Positions 1-38,600 of a stretch of 64,000 nucleotides of DNA are shown here, piece by piece. Under the pieces are notes generated by a model that worked only from the letters and a program-made list of their open reading frames with translations, ran no database searches and was not told where the DNA came from. The DNA comes from Apostichopus japonicus (Eukaryota; Echinodermata; Holothuroidea; Aspidochirotida; Stichopodidae), in assembly GCF_037975245.1 (NCBI RefSeq), contig NC_092577.1, forward strand, positions 32,183,398 through 32,247,397, written 5' to 3'. The position numbers and the translations under genes were made by a program. Numbering within the stretch: the stretch's first letter is position 1; the number at the start of each line of letters is the position of its first letter.

Positions 1-94
1 CACAGCCTAAGGCACTATGTCAAAAAGTAGTATGCTGTGGGGGCTGCAGTATCATACAGCCAGGCTGCATAGCACATCATCTATGCTGCTCTAC

Positions 95-525
95 AGTTTC
101 ACACAATCCATGGGCACTACAGGTGTTTAGAGACAATCTTGCAGCTGCTGCAGCTTTTCATTGTCTATTGTGCTCCACAGTTTCACACAATAGACAATGC
201 AGGTGTTTAGAGACAATCCCTATTGTTTGATGTAGTGATTCATCCTAGCTGAGCAGGATCTTGCAGCTGCTGTAGCTTTTCATTGTCCATTGTGCTCCAC
301 AGTTTCACACGATAGACAATGCAGGTGTTTAGAGACAATCCCTATTGTTTGATGTTGATTCATCCTAGCTAAGCAGGATCATGCAGCTGCTGCAGCTTTT
401 CATTGTCTATTGTGCTCCACAGTTTCACACAATAGACAATGCAGGTGTTTAGAGACAATCCCTATTGTTTGATGTTGATTCATCTCAGCTAAGCAGGATC
501 TTGCAGCTGCTTCAGCTTTTCCTTC
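95..525 (+). repeat. About 120-bp tandem repeat with an internal hairpin, intronic
   Basis: Three consecutive units start with gcagctgctg at 141, 263 and 383 (periods 122 and 120 bp), with partial units on both sides (a fourth start at 503). Each unit carries an inverted repeat: in the first unit cattgtctattgtg (159-172) is the exact reverse complement of cacaatagacaatg (186-199) with a 13-base loop. The second unit has a mismatch and a G-T wobble; the third is perfect again. It lies in the intron upstream of the first visible oxidase exon. Confidence 0.85.
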
Positions 526-612
526 TGACACGGTGTCTAAGTCTGTTCTTCTGTTTTAGAGTCCATTGCAGACACACTGAGGTTTTTCTTGTTTTCATGT
601 TTCATTGTCCAG

Positions 613-2615
613 GCCCATTGTCACCTGTTCATCTTGGACAGCTTTAACCGCAGCATTGAAGGATGGGAACACCAGGGGCCTGCTCGGACCATCATGGAAC
701 AGCTGGTGAGGTTCTATGGACTCCACGGCATCCTCCAGAACAAGGGAGAATTTCTAGTGGTGAGTCTTGTTTGCTAATCTTGTAGGTAGGTACTCTCGTT
801 GTTGGAATTAAGTTACACAGGTCTTTATTGGATTGTATTGTAACATTTAAAGAAAGTTAAGTTCCTTCCCAATGGAACCGAAGATTCTTTGGTGAAAGGT
901 ACAGTACAGCCAATTCATATATTCATGATCTTAATAATCATTAAGATTAATATGAGTGATTAGGGAGCCAGTGAAGCGAGTATGGGCCATGCAGGGAACC
1001 AGTGTAGCAGATATGAGGTGATGCAGGGAACCAGTGAAGTGGGTATGGGAGATGCAGGGAACCAGTGAAGTGGGTATGGGATGATGCAGGGTACCAGTGA
1101 AGTGGGTATGGGATGATGCAGGGAATCAATGAAACGTGTATGGGGTGATGCAGGGAACCAGTAAAGCGTGTATGGGGCGATGCAGGGAACCAGTGAAGCA
1201 GGTATAGGGTGATGCAGGAAACCAGTATAGCAGGTATGGGGAGATGCAGGTATCTGGTGTAGCAGGTATGGGGTGATTAAGGGGACCAATCAAGTTTGTA
1301 GGTGGTAGGAGGTGGTGCATGAGACCAGTGAAACTGGTGTGTGTGGTTTGGGTGATGAAAGGCCAAAAGTGGACCTTTAATAGTCTATGGATGATCCAAG
1401 CCCACAAGGGGGAGCTGTAATTGTAGTCTATGGATGACTGAAAGAGCCATTGGGAGTGGTAGTGTTGGAAATTGCCTGACAGTGTGTGCAGTAAAACCTT
1501 GATTATCTGAATGCATCAAGATCAGAGGTTGTCTGGCTATGGCAAAAATCCAGATAACAATGTTTCCTTTATTCCTGTTTTAATTATCATGTATTTGTCT
1601 GTACTCTGTACTGAGAAAAATGTCTTCCATAATGTAAAATACAGTACATTAATGTGGCCACAGTCATAGCTGTGGTATTGGAAAAAGGAAACTATCCAAA
1701 GGTGGGCTTTGCTTGTTTGCTCAATGACAAAACACACTGTTTTTTGGTATTGGACTAAAGCATGGGTCTGTATTGAACCTACCTGTCAGACTATCATGGA
1801 ATGGTTGGATAACAGATCTGGATAACAATTATATCTTTATCATTCCAATCTCTTTCCACCGTTCCTCACAGAGTGGTCACCTCAGTGTTGCTCAGTTAGA
1901 CCTCGTAAATAAGCAGTACATCGCCTTACTGGAAGCCATAAGACCCAATGCCGTGGCCCTTGTGGACGCCTTCGACATCCACGACGACCGGGTGGGGTCG
2001 GTCCTGGGACGCTACGATGGTAATGTCTACGAGAACCTCTACAATTGGGCCAAGTCTGCTCCCCTCAACAAAAAAGATGTAAGTTCTCCATTTTCAGCAT
2101 CGTTGGCACAGCCATGGATAGAAAGGTCATGTCACATGTATGGAGTAATGTTAAAGTTGGAAATGAGGCCAAAGGTCATACATATCACTTTACAGCCGAG
2201 CCGAACCCGAAATGTTTGCAAATGTTCTTCTTCTAAAAATGGTACGGAAGTTACTGACAAGCTGCCAGAACTTGCAAGATGACATTTTGTTGTAATGAGC
2301 AATCAGTATCTCAAAGTAGGTTATCATCTAATGCAAACATCAAAACACCATTCTTTGGTTATTCTGTCCTAGTGTATGATACCATGATTGGTGGTAAAAA
2401 TCACTTTACAAAATTCAGTTGAGCTATAAACAGCGCTGATATTCTAATCAGGTCAGTTCACTTGCAAATTCTGTAATGCCAACCCGCCAACCCATTAAAG
2501 CATTTTCAAGAAATTATATCTTTGTTCTATTTTCATACAGGTGGTGGACGCATACAGTTTACACATCAAGCCATTCCTGGAGGAGAACCGAAACAGGGTC
2601 CAGGCGAAGCTGTGA
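613..2615 (+). CDS. ACOX1: Peroxisomal acyl-CoA oxidase 1, C-terminal part (5' end outside window)
   Basis: Seen: three coding exons at 613-759, 1872-2078 and 2541-2615, all phase 0, each with AG acceptor and GT donor (gtgagt, gtaagt). They encode 143 residues plus a stop. Motifs: AHCHLFILDSF at the start, FYGLHGILQNKGEF, then AVALVDAF, GSVLGRYDGNVYENLYNWAK and APLNKKD, which align without gaps to the C-terminal domain of vertebrate ACOX1 (rather than ACOX2, whose equivalent stretch is less alike). Family knowledge: this FAD enzyme performs the first step of peroxisomal fatty acyl-CoA beta-oxidation, making trans-2-enoyl-CoA and H2O2. The protein ends in Ala-Lys-Leu, a functional-type PTS1 import signal (vertebrates end in SKL). 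The FAD- and substrate-binding domains lie in exons before the window. The 1.1-kb intron between the first two exons carries a minisatellite. Very sure of family; fairly sure of the ACOX1 subtype. Confidence 0.93.
957..1345 (+). repeat. About 32-bp minisatellite in ACOX1-type intron
   Basis: Roughly a dozen imperfect copies of a unit around gatgcagggaaccagtgaag followed by a gtatggg-like segment; successive atgcag words at 1021, 1052, 1084 and 1116 show a period of 31-32 bp. The open frames on the opposite strand (repeated PYPLHW and HTHFTGS) are by-products of this repeat. The rest of the intron to 1871 shows nothing recognisable. Confidence 0.85.
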
Positions 2616-4445
2616 ATATCAGAGGAAAAATACGAAATCGGGGCCTACCTGATGGGAGGTGATGATGATGGTGGCTAATCCAGCAAAATCAGATGTTCGA
2701 TTAACTCGGTTCCTGTGCGTATGCTAGAATGCGTGGAATAACTCGTTAATTTTAATTATGATTATGATATCCAGCGTGAGGAACGCCAGAATAATATGGA
2801 GATTTGACATTCTCACTTAAAGTCAATTTCGAAGTAACATTCCCAGGACAATGTCGATATATTTTCACGTGATTTCATTCATGTTTGAGATAAGTGGGGG
2901 GGGGGGAGAAATTTGAGAAGTTTAATTTGTGGCGTTAAAAGGTGTCGTGCATCTAATATGCCGCAATGGAGGGTGTAGAGAAAGAGAAATCAGATTTACG
3001 TGACCGAAAAAGAGCATTTATCTAGCATATCTAGCAGTCTTTCAATGGTCTCTATCATTGCTGATAGATTTAGAATATTTTATGATTTTGTGGAATCTGA
3101 AATGCAAAAAGATATTTGAAATGTTAACTGAAAAATTAGTCGATAGGTTGTAATTATTATCAGAAATGCGATATTTTTTATTTGTATATTTGGGAATTTG
3201 AAAAAATTTGTAATTATTCAAAATCACTACTATGGATCTTGGGTGCCAGCAATGCCTCATTAATGTGTTAGTAGACGAATCAATGTGCTAAAAAAAAATT
3301 ATATTTGCGACCGATATGGTGGCCTTCGTGTTCAGTCCAGATTATGGCAATTTTTGTCCGTGCTGTATGTGTTAAATATTTTACATATAGAATAAGAAAT
3401 TTTTATGACAGTCATAGCAAGGCAATATATCTAGGTATGAATGAATTTCTAAAAGCAACACTCTTGCCAGAGAAAGCTAAGTTTGCAGGTTTTACAGCTC
3501 GCAAAATCTATTATTACGTATCAGAATTTGTGACAGTTTACAGATGGATTCGGAAATGTAATGAACAAGTGGGAAGGATGAGTTTAAAAAAAAGTTATAA
3601 TGAAGTGAGAAAATTACAGGGTTGGCCGAGGAACAAAGAAAAACCATCAATTCATTATATCTCAGTTTCTTGTATAGTATGGAATCTTGTAAATTTAATG
3701 ATGTGAATATTTTTTGGTTCTCCGAATATGTTGAATAATACAATTTTTTGTTGTCGGAGAGCCGTTACTAAATTTCGGCAATATCTTTACAAAACAAGGT
3801 GGGTGGGTCATCTGGAGTATGGAAATATTTAAATTGAGACACCTACTTTACCCTCGTTTCGTACAAATTGTGCTTATATGTATTAACGTTTGGGATGTTA
3901 CATTGCTATATAGAATGTGGTCCCTACAGTATTTGATTTTGTCAAGAATGCCAATTACCTTTCTTGAGATTCTGTGGGGTAAAATTATCTTTGCCTTGTT
4001 ACTGTGATAAACGGATCTGAACAATTTGTGTTAGGTGGGGAGGGGGAGGGGTGGTTGATTAGATAAGCAAGTTCCTTTCTTCATTTATTTGTATTTTATT
4101 TTTCTCCTTTTCAATCGTAAAGTATCATTTGAGTGAAACCATCCATCCATAGATTTGTTAAACTTTATTGACATTCATTATTACTAAGTATTGAGTTTGC
4201 GGACTCGATATTGTATTAAGTAACACACAGTTTGAGTTTGGAAGACTTTGGAACTCAGTACTAAACTATGTATGTATGTATTTGGTGGTTAGTCAAAGTT
4301 TGAAGTAATATGCAAACTATCTTTGACAAAAAAATGTCTCCATCTTTTTCTTTACACAGTTGTTTGCTGTTGTGGCCAATATCTGACAAGTTGAGAAAAG
4401 ATATCAAGTATTACTCAAAATAAAAGTGTTCTTTATTGAAATATA
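2616..4445 (+). other. Probable 3'UTR of the acyl-CoA oxidase gene
   Basis: No coding similarity is seen after the stop at 2615. The first convincing poly(A) signal on this strand is AATAAA at 4419-4424, followed by a GT-rich stretch (gtgttcttt), which would give a UTR of about 1.8 kb. Later AATAAA words at 4612-4617 and 5134-5139 are alternative ends. The 133-codon open frame at 3305-3706 lies inside this region and resembles nothing I know. Confidence 0.5.
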
Positions 4446-7400
4446 TCTCTGATTTTTACACCGAATCATCATTAATTAAAAAGTAATTAATAACTTTCCC
4501 TGATTCTAGACATTTCGACTACATTTCACTTTGTCATATTACTATTAAAAACATTTATTGCCTTTTTTTCCTCTAATTTTTCACTCATTTTCCAATGTCC
4601 TCATTACTTGGAATAAAATTTGAGATATGAGGGTGCTGTGGACTGTGCTGTAAAGGGATTAAATTTCAAAAGTTAAAAATGTAATTTTAAGAATTTACCA
4701 AAATTCAATTATGAATAAGATGGAAAGTGAGATACATTTGCAGGATAAACTTTTATAAAAGGGAGAAATATCTTCTATAAAAGAAGTGTATATTTCTGTT
4801 CCAATTTCGTCCCTTTTTAATATTTAATCATGTCAAAAACCAGAAACCTTTTAAAGGAACTACATCATCCTTCATTTCAAATCAAATTTTCAAAGCTGCC
4901 CAGACAATCAATTTAATATTGTCTTACTTATTTGAGATTTATGCAAGGGCTGGAATGTGTTTAAGTAATGTGGTTGGTTTTTCTTGATTTTTTTTTTGGA
5001 AAGTAAGTGTTTTACAGCTTTGGCACTGAAAATAATCTCAGTTCAGTTGGTGCTATTGTCGTTAACCTAAATAATTCTGGTCTTGGACATTCTGGCCAAC
5101 TCAAACAAGTACATATCAAGTTTTAACTTCCACAATAAAGTATGATTCTCATAATTCAAAAGAACAATGGGGTTTTGTTTTCATTATTGTTACATGTCTC
5201 TAGCATCGCTTTAAAATGTGACCAGATACTTAATATACTTAACAGAAATGCAGAGCTATGCAGAGCATCGAATTTGTGGACATCGTTAATTTCTTGTAGA
5301 GTGGAATAGTATAATGGTGTTGTTCCCATGTGGTGCATCCATAGGGTTTCATAAGGGGCCAGACACCAGCGCTTTCTTGGCCAGCCCTCCCCCTCTCCCA
5401 CAAAACCATACAAGGTACTGCACCCCATTGTCCCTCTGCATACTGTAGTAGGCTCCCAGTGAGGGTCCACTCAAACTTACACCCCACCCTGTTCCTCTTT
5501 TGGCCCTATATACCATATACTTCACCCCCTTCATCCCTATATACTTCACCCCCCCCCCTTCACCCCCATATACTTAACCCCCCCCCCCCTCCGCCTTTTC
5601 ACCGAATCTATTTATAAAGGATTTTGTAGGCACTACCTAAACAAAGCATGTTGGTAAATCTCTTTTCTTTGGGAATGGGGCGGGGCTAAGTGTTTGAGGT
5701 GTGGGCGGGGATAATCAGTATACGTTATGCCACCAAGCTTCTGGAATAAATCTAAATATCCGAATACGCCCAACTTCGATAACGCCCCCGCCCCCAATCG
5801 TAATCGATTTACTTTAAGACTTCGAGAAGCTCAACAAATTCCGCTCTTCATTTAATATTCTCATCCGATATTTTGTTCTCTTTGTCGTTTAATGGGAGAC
5901 CGTACACCGTTTACCAGATGATTCCATAGATAAAAGACGTTCACAATGGTAAAAAAAATGTTAAAACTCCCGAATAATCTTGATTCCCATTAGCCTACTG
6001 TTAACCGTAAACGTATTTATTGTTACATAGATGGATGTGTTTGATCCTCTCCAATACGTCAATCTACAGCCCTCGCCTCGGTCAGTTTTTCTTCTTCCTC
6101 GGCTTGCGGTCGGCGGTCCGTTTTTATAAAGTATCCACAGTGCTGGAGCGACAAGAGGTAAGGGAAAAAGGGGGCGGAAGGGGTTTTCATGAGGACTTTT
6201 TAAAAACCAATTCACCTCACACTTCCTGGCTTGACCGTACAGGTAACAAGCCTATCGTAAACGTGTAAGCTTACTTATCTGCAAGAAATCATCTCGATGC
6301 TGAAGTATTTTTATATTTCTAAGTTTAATCGGTATATCGAATTACTGACCTTGACACTAACGTCTTCTAATCGATATCAGAATCAGCATTTGCGATAAGA
6401 TTTTATGCAACCACACACCTTTATTTTAGCGATTATAAATGATTTAAAGAAATTTTAGTAATATTATATTAATTCTGTTCTTATGTTTAAAGAGCAACCA
6501 TGATGATCGGTGTGGGGTATTTTCAGTGGGCGGGGAAGGTGGACGGGGTGTAGTATGGAGGGGGGGGGTGCAAAACTGAAGACGAACAGAGTCAATAGCT
6601 ATTTATATTTATATGGATCACTTTTGCAGCAGGAAGTGAACACTTGAATCTTTCTTACACACACATACATTGTTATCTTGATAATTTTGCCGCACAAACC
6701 TGTCGCACATGATGGTAATAACATAAATTCGTATGGAGTCTAATATACAAATTATGTGCAAATAACACTACTCCTCTGTATGTATACGTCTGTTGATATA
6801 TAATGTCAATACTAAAGTTTAACATTTTGCAGCTGTCAGACAATGTAAATCAACTGTTATGATATCAACACCGGCTGTTGAGAAACTTTATGCCACAATT
6901 CAGGGAAGGATCCACGATTTTACAGAGGGGGGGGGGGGTAGTCCAGACTCCCGTGTAGGAAGGGGCTACGAACATCCTTCCCCATACAAAAAAAATCGTC
7001 AAATTGTGCATTCTGACTTCCTAAGACATATTTAGACTATAAATGAGGTATATAAATAAGATCTTGACGCAAAGCTGTACCAATAACTACTTTTACCTTT
7101 TGTTGTATGTTGTATGTTGTTTTAAAAAGGGGTGGACAACACCCCCCCCACCCCCACCCCCCTAGATCCGCGGCTGCATTATACCCAACTAGTCGTCTTA
7201 TAACCCACTCATACCTTTCAATATGTAAAGGTAACTTCCACCTGCTACAATGTAAACTTTACCCGTAGGTGATTATACCGGTACATATATACCAGTACCG
7301 TTCCCTTTAATAGTATATACGCCACGGGAATGAAATACTCGTATAGCGTTGGTCTTAGCCAATCGATTTTTACCACCAAAGGTTCAATCACTGTTGATTT

Positions 7401-10400
7401 CAAATAAATTACCACAAAAAAAAATACTTAAAGTGCGTGGAAATTCCCAAGGCAGATATCGTGACAAAGCGTGGATTTCATCGTCCAACGAATAAAGAAA
7501 ATAACAAAAGAAGAAAAAGACAAAATCAGAAGATAGAAAAAAAAAGAAAACAATATGTAAGCGAAATTATTCTCTCGAGAAAGCCAAGTGGTCGATACTT
7601 AACTTCCGTTTGAACAAACTGCTATTTCATACAGTAGGAAAAAAACCATGACTGATATATATGAAGGAGACAGCTTTAACGTGTAAACCAATGCGACATC
7701 TCTTGTGTGTTTATGCATATTATTAGCTAGTAAGTATGTGGTTATTTGTTATTGAGATATACACCAGCTGTATAGTGTGCCACTATTCACTTATGGTGGT
7801 TTGCGTTCTGCTATATTGTAATAAGTAAGAACAGATCACTGATTTTGACCAGATTTACGTCATTAAGATTCTTGCAGGATCTTCAGAGGCAGACTGAATG
7901 GTCAACAGAGGACGCAGGTAAAATAGGTCAACAAGTGGTGAAGATCAGTCAGTTTCAAAAATAAATAGTCTTTTATAATATTTTACCAAAACGGGCTTTA
8001 ATTGCTTTCAACGGTTCTGGCTAAGTTTTCCAGACAAACGTAATTATCAGGTGTTTTCGTTTTGCTCAAGCCAGTTGCTGAAATGAGCAGAAACTGTGTA
8101 CAATTAAATAAATAAATATAGCCTTGGCAATCATTTTGATGAGGAAATAACAAACAGAAACCAGATAACCAGATAACCAGTAACCAGATGAGTTCCAATT
8201 AAAACATATATGACAACATTTACGATTGGTGACTGTGTGCGATCAGTTTGGACCAAAATTACCAGCAATGTTAAGTTCACTATAATTCTAACCGTATGTG
8301 ACCCTTGTACACAAAAATTACTTACTACTTTAGAAGGGACGCAACCATCCGTGTATGTGTTGTAATGAATCTAAAATATTCAAATATGCCCATAATCCTT
8401 AGAAAACGAGGCAAGTTCATATATGGCAATGTCGCTATGATAATATCGCTATATTCATGTCTGATATATATATATACATATATATATATATATGTATAGA
8501 TCGACGAACGAAATTAATGAATTATCCATCTTAAAATTGCTCTTCTGAGGCTTGAACTGATTACGAATTGGAAATTGGATTAGGGGGGAACCTTTGTATA
8601 TATAAATAAACAGACCTGATCGGGTATCAATGATATGAGAGCATTTTGGTATGAACAGTCTTTGATTTATATATGGAGCGATATACGCAAGAGGGATCAT
8701 GTCCCATTCGTCATCGGTTGTTTCATTTTCGAATATACCATTCGATAATAGGTCTATAATGGCGTCGAGTTTAACAACGGTTAAAGGTCTGCATATATTA
8801 CGGTTTAATTGTTATTTAAAACATTGTAATTCACTAAAGTAAATTAGGTTAGGGATGTAAAGTGTCGTTCTCAAAATGTAAAATATATCAAAAAAATTAA
8901 TTTGATAAAGACAAAACATTTTTACAGTGTACAAAAATACAAAACACCCCTACTACTTAGTAATGGAATATTCCGACCGGTGACGAATTGGACCTGATCC
9001 CGCAAGAGATACGGCCATCAAGGGTGATTTCAGACTATAGGATTTTAATCTTGATATGTCGAAGTATTTCAATAAAACTAATGTGACATTTTCTAAGAGA
9101 CATTTCGGCTTTCAAGGTATTCATCTTTAAAATATACTACATTTGTGGAATGCTACTGTAAGGTTAAAGTTTTTGATGACGTCAGCTCCTCAGTGTAGGC
9201 CTTAAGAGTAATGCTAATCTATTTTGTTATCAAAATCTACTCATTTTGAAGCCAAAACCCTTTTCTACTATAATCTCATTTATTTACAATTTCTAAGTTA
9301 AATTTCTATTGCTGTTCATACTTACATAAAAGAAATACTAAATCGGATGTTTTCTTAGCTTCATTTATTTTCATTTCATTAATAATTGCATTCAAACATC
9401 CGGTACTCATGTATACAGACTAGCAAAGGATTTCCTTAGCAACTTTAATTCAATAATGTCCCTACCCCCCCCCCCCACTTTTTTTTGTGATTTCTTAGGA
9501 ATGAGAAACCCATGGAATTGCTTTCCCGGAAGCTATTTAGAATCATCGGATAGGAAAACAAAAATTTCTCTTAGCTTTGGAGTGTTTTATTTTTGCTTTA
9601 CATGAGAAAGCGCTTAAACACAAGATTTCAGGCAAAGAAAAGATAGAAAAAATCTAACCGAAGTAGGATACTTTATTTTCTTTCCGTCGACCCTTAGGAA
9701 ACGCAAGTGGTATTAACACAATTGTCAGGTTTCTCAGGCAAAGTAAGAACACAAAAATGAAACACGTCAAAGAGACTGAGAAAGTTGAAACATTATACCA
9801 TTTACGATCCACCTGAACTATACATAATCTAAGCTTCTGGACTTTGCAAAGTCGGTCGTAATAAAATGATATTATTTATCAATATCCTTGAAAAGTGACT
9901 TAAGGTATTTCGCAAGATCAAATGCAAAGGAAACGGTTTTTTTAGTGACGTAAAATGATGATATATTACCCATTACTGAAAGTATGAGCAGTATGAATAT
10001 CTTGTTTGCATTATATAAATGTTAGGAACTGTTCATACTATCTGTACGAGTGCTAAGAAGCATCATATGAGCAGACAGTATGGAGTAGCAGTAGACGTGA
10101 AGAAGTAAAACGTCCCATATCAACTGGCTGAACGTGAGTGCCCTAAATATGACTATAGCATGGTTTTGAGTTTCAATGTCACTTTCACCAAATCTTTGCC
10201 GAGCTTTACGTACAATAAGATTGTTAATTATCAAAAACTAAGCCCCTCGTTAGCCTTTTTCATTTTTTGAATAGTAACCCCCTAACAACTTTCGACCCTC
10301 AACATTTTGGTCGCTCAGACATTTCCCCAAATTTCATGTGTGCCTAAAAAGCAAATTCAAAAATTCAAAACGTTCTATTTTTACGTCTTCATTTGGACCA

Positions 10401-10807
10401 AAGAGTGACACTATAGACAAGCTAATGACCTAGATACGTTGTTATGGGACTTAAGTGTGAAATAGTATTGAGAATTATTGATCAAATCCACTAGTTTTTA
10501 ATGTATGCCATAGCTGCAAGCTAGAGAAGAGTCAATGAAATACACAGTCAAGAATATCTTTTGCGCTTGACAAACATTTACCCGAAATAAAACGCCCTGA
10601 TATAAGCAAATTACCCATCAAATTCAGAACTTCCATATGAAGTTTAAATTTTAAGGTTAGGATCGTTAGCCTATCGTGCTGGATATCATGTAGGCCTATA
10701 TACCCTAACTTCAAGTATCAGTTGCTAACAGCAAACATTTGCAAATGGCGAAATATATAGATTAAAGGTGAATAGTCTCTCTTTTCTGGCAAAACAATCC
10801 CCGATAG
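4446..10807. other. Intergenic region between convergent genes
   Basis: The oxidase gene ends near 4445 and the GTPase gene ends near 10808, so the two face each other tail to tail. I find no open frame with recognisable protein similarity here. The stretch holds poly-C/poly-G runs (5551-5590, 6562-6570, 6928-6939, 7140-7165, 9466-9477), a degenerate tandem of 'tatacttcaccccc' type at 5505-5590, and short (TA)n at about 8462-8497. The segment from about 6895 to 7180 has G-rich and C-rich ends around a ggatcc/ggatct word and may be a decayed transposable element, but I cannot define its ends. Confidence 0.5.
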
Positions 10808-10813
10808 TTTATT
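10808..10813 (-). terminator. Candidate poly(A) signal of the GTPase gene
   Basis: TTTATT on the plus strand reads AATAAA on the minus strand, 71 bases after the stop codon, with a T-rich stretch after it. It is the nearest signal; other signals further along cannot be excluded. Confidence 0.45.
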
Positions 10814-10883
10814 TCATGTTCAAACCATGATTTCCTCTCAAAATTAATAAAAATTCATCTCCTGTTTCTTTATCAGATTGTCG

Positions 10884-35663
<24,780 letters not shown>

Positions 35664-35673
35664 ATCGTGATAT

Positions 35674-38600
35674 CTAAGGAAAAAAATCGTCGTATAAAAA
35701 AAGTGCGGAGGTGTTCCTAGTTCAGGCGGGTCTTAATGAAATGTATGTCACGAAATGACATTTAGCACAAAATAAAAAATCAATTCGCTATGTTGTACAC
35801 CGTAGAGAAGACACTGTTATCACAGGGAATCGTTGCATCACAACTCCCTGGTTATCCAACCCAGATTGCATTTCTATGCCAATGCTACTACTTCGTTTTT
35901 TTGGGTGTTTTTTTTAGAAATGTCCTTTTAAATATCTGAGGCTCATCTATAAAAGTGACTGGACTACTTAGTCAAACATCCAGACCATTATACTGTAGGT
36001 CAGTTGCTCAGATGTATAACACATATATAACTTAATCGTAATTTGATGGCCCCGAATATAACATATTTACTATGTATTAAAAAATTTTCAAAGACAAATG
36101 GTTTTGTTTTTCAAGTGCTCTGTTATTTATATGGGTTTTAAAAGAACCGTGCTTTGAATGCATTATTTGTAATAGATATGTTAAACAGTGCATTTATTTA
36201 ACATTTAACCGCGGGGAGCCGATGTCATTATCACCAATATAGGAACATTCCAGACATTTAGCATGTATTATAAAGATGATTATCTTGAAAGCCATGGGTA
36301 GATACAAAAAAAAAACCCTTTTCTAGCGCTCCAAGATGATCTGTTTTGTCCGGACTATGGCACAAAGCAAACTCTAAACTTCTCTGCCTATTAATTCGAA
36401 GTTTGATATACAAGGAACAGAGTACATTCAATGGTAAAAAAAAAAGGAATGCAAGACAATCGTCATTTTAATTATTCCATGTTACGCATGCGCGTGACGT
36501 AATGCCTGTCGGCAAGTCAATTAAAAATGTACAGTCCCGTAGGCCTATCATCTACCAAGCCGAATGCTCTACGGAATACTATTTTCATGTTTTCGGTGAG
36601 CGATTTGCTCGACTCAATATATTTGACATATATTGTCAAGGATATGAGTGACTTAAAATTACCGGTATTCGCCTAAACTAAATTCACCAGGAGTTAAGGC
36701 AATTATCGTAATTAAATCAAGCCCATAACATGGAACCGGTACCGGTACAAGGTGTGTGACGGTGTGTAAAGGGGGATTACGATCTCACCGTGTCTGCAAC
36801 TTCGGTATTATATACAAAATTCGGACAAATCGTTGCCAGTTTAATAATAACTTAATAACAAATTCCAAACATTTACCCCTATACAAGACAGTGCCTGCAT
36901 ACACGTGGATTTCAAAGTTGGGGAAAATTCTTAAGTCCGCCCCCCCCCACCCCCCGACTGAATTAGGTAATGGTGCTTGAACCTATATGGAAGAACGCCC
37001 TGGGCTCGGAGCAGTGGTTAAATTCTTTCTCGACTGAATGGGAGGGGGGGGGGAATCCCATGACCAAATTGGTATACCCCTCGACTGACGATGGAGGGGA
37101 GGACCATGCAACTCTTCCCTCCCCTCCCCCTCCTCCCCACCCTGCGCACACCACAATTACGTGTGTAACTACTTGCTCTATTATGTCAATAATAAAATTA
37201 TAATGTATTGCATAACATTTCCTCTTTTTCGATTTTAATGTTTCCGTTGTCCTTTGTGGTGTTCATGAATTGGATATATAATTTTTTTATCGACTACTCT
37301 ATTGGCAGCTGGCATTCCTCGCATGAATTAACTTGAAACAAACTGGAAGCATCAAATTAGATCAAACTGACCAATGGCTTTACAATATCTGAAAATATAA
37401 CTGAACAACATTAGCCCTGCACGTACAGAGCACGAGGAACTCTGAACTCTGACACAGAAAGTTACAGTTTTCCAATTACCGTCTGCCTAACTTACGTATG
37501 TATAATTCACAATAGTATCATGAATAGCATCGTTATCGTCGATTAGGCTTATAGGCCTACCAATGAATAACAGTTAATAAGAAGCGAGAGCGAGAGAGGG
37601 GGGGGGGGGGGCAAATATTGCAATATTGAATACAAAGAAAAATGAAATGGCTTACCGTCATAACAGAATCAAATCAAAACGCATCCTATTTGTAAATTCC
37701 AACACTCACAGAAACGAGCACAAAATTTATATTTTTAAAGTTGAACTTATATGACTTATATGAATCCGTTATTTATTTAAGCTATTCTCCTTTGAAGTTA
37801 ATAATCCTTTGAAATTAATTATTGCTCAAAAGTTAACAGAGCATCCCTTACCAAAAGCGCAATAATCGTTCTTCTCCATACGAAACGTTATAGCGGTTGG
37901 TTATAAGTTATGGTTTAACTATATTGCGAAAGACGTGTAGCTATTGACATATCACGAAATATGACTACTCGGCGCGGATTAATAACGATTTATATCAAAG
38001 TACTTCCCGTTTAACTTGAAAAATGAGAGAGAAAATGACAAGGCAAATCAGAGGGCGGTATTTCTAATTCGGGCTATATTCACAAAGAGCAGGAAGTCGC
38101 TGGAGATAAACAGTATGTAAATCTCTTCACACACCTCAAGATATGGTAGGATACTGATCTGCGATCATCATGCAGCTTACAGGGTTACACGTGATATAAT
38201 TAGTTTAATGCTCCATTGACTGAAAACCTTAAACCAGTTGGGGCCAGGTAGTGGGGGGGGGGCAGGGGGACTACCGCCACGGGACCCGCGGTCGTCTGGA
38301 GGTCTCGAGTTATGGGATAACATGATCACGACCAGGCTTCCGCCCACCAGAAAATTCTTCATACGCCCAGAGCTATGAACTATTGAGACTTCAAAAATGG
38401 GCCCGGTGACCATTTCTGTCCATGGGCTCCACCGGGCTTTCGTCGCCAAACACTTTCCAACCAATTCTCACTTTTCGAGGTCTACAAAAAGCGTACATAG
38501 CGGCGTTTCAGCACTGTCCTATACACCAGGTACTCGGGGGGAATGCATAGATTAATTTATGTTATTTTTGAGATTCATAAATCTAAACAAGATCTTCTAA

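Noticed and set aside
95..525. Possible CRISPR-like repeat array
   Set aside because: The 120-bp units are contiguous with no unique spacers, and the genome is an animal's.
3305..3706. 133-codon open frame on the plus strand after the oxidase stop
   Set aside because: No similarity I recognise, no splice context, and it lies in the presumed 3'UTR with ordinary AT-rich composition; probably chance.
6895..7180. Possible transposon with G-rich and C-rich ends
   Set aside because: Could not find matching terminal repeats or a target-site duplication.
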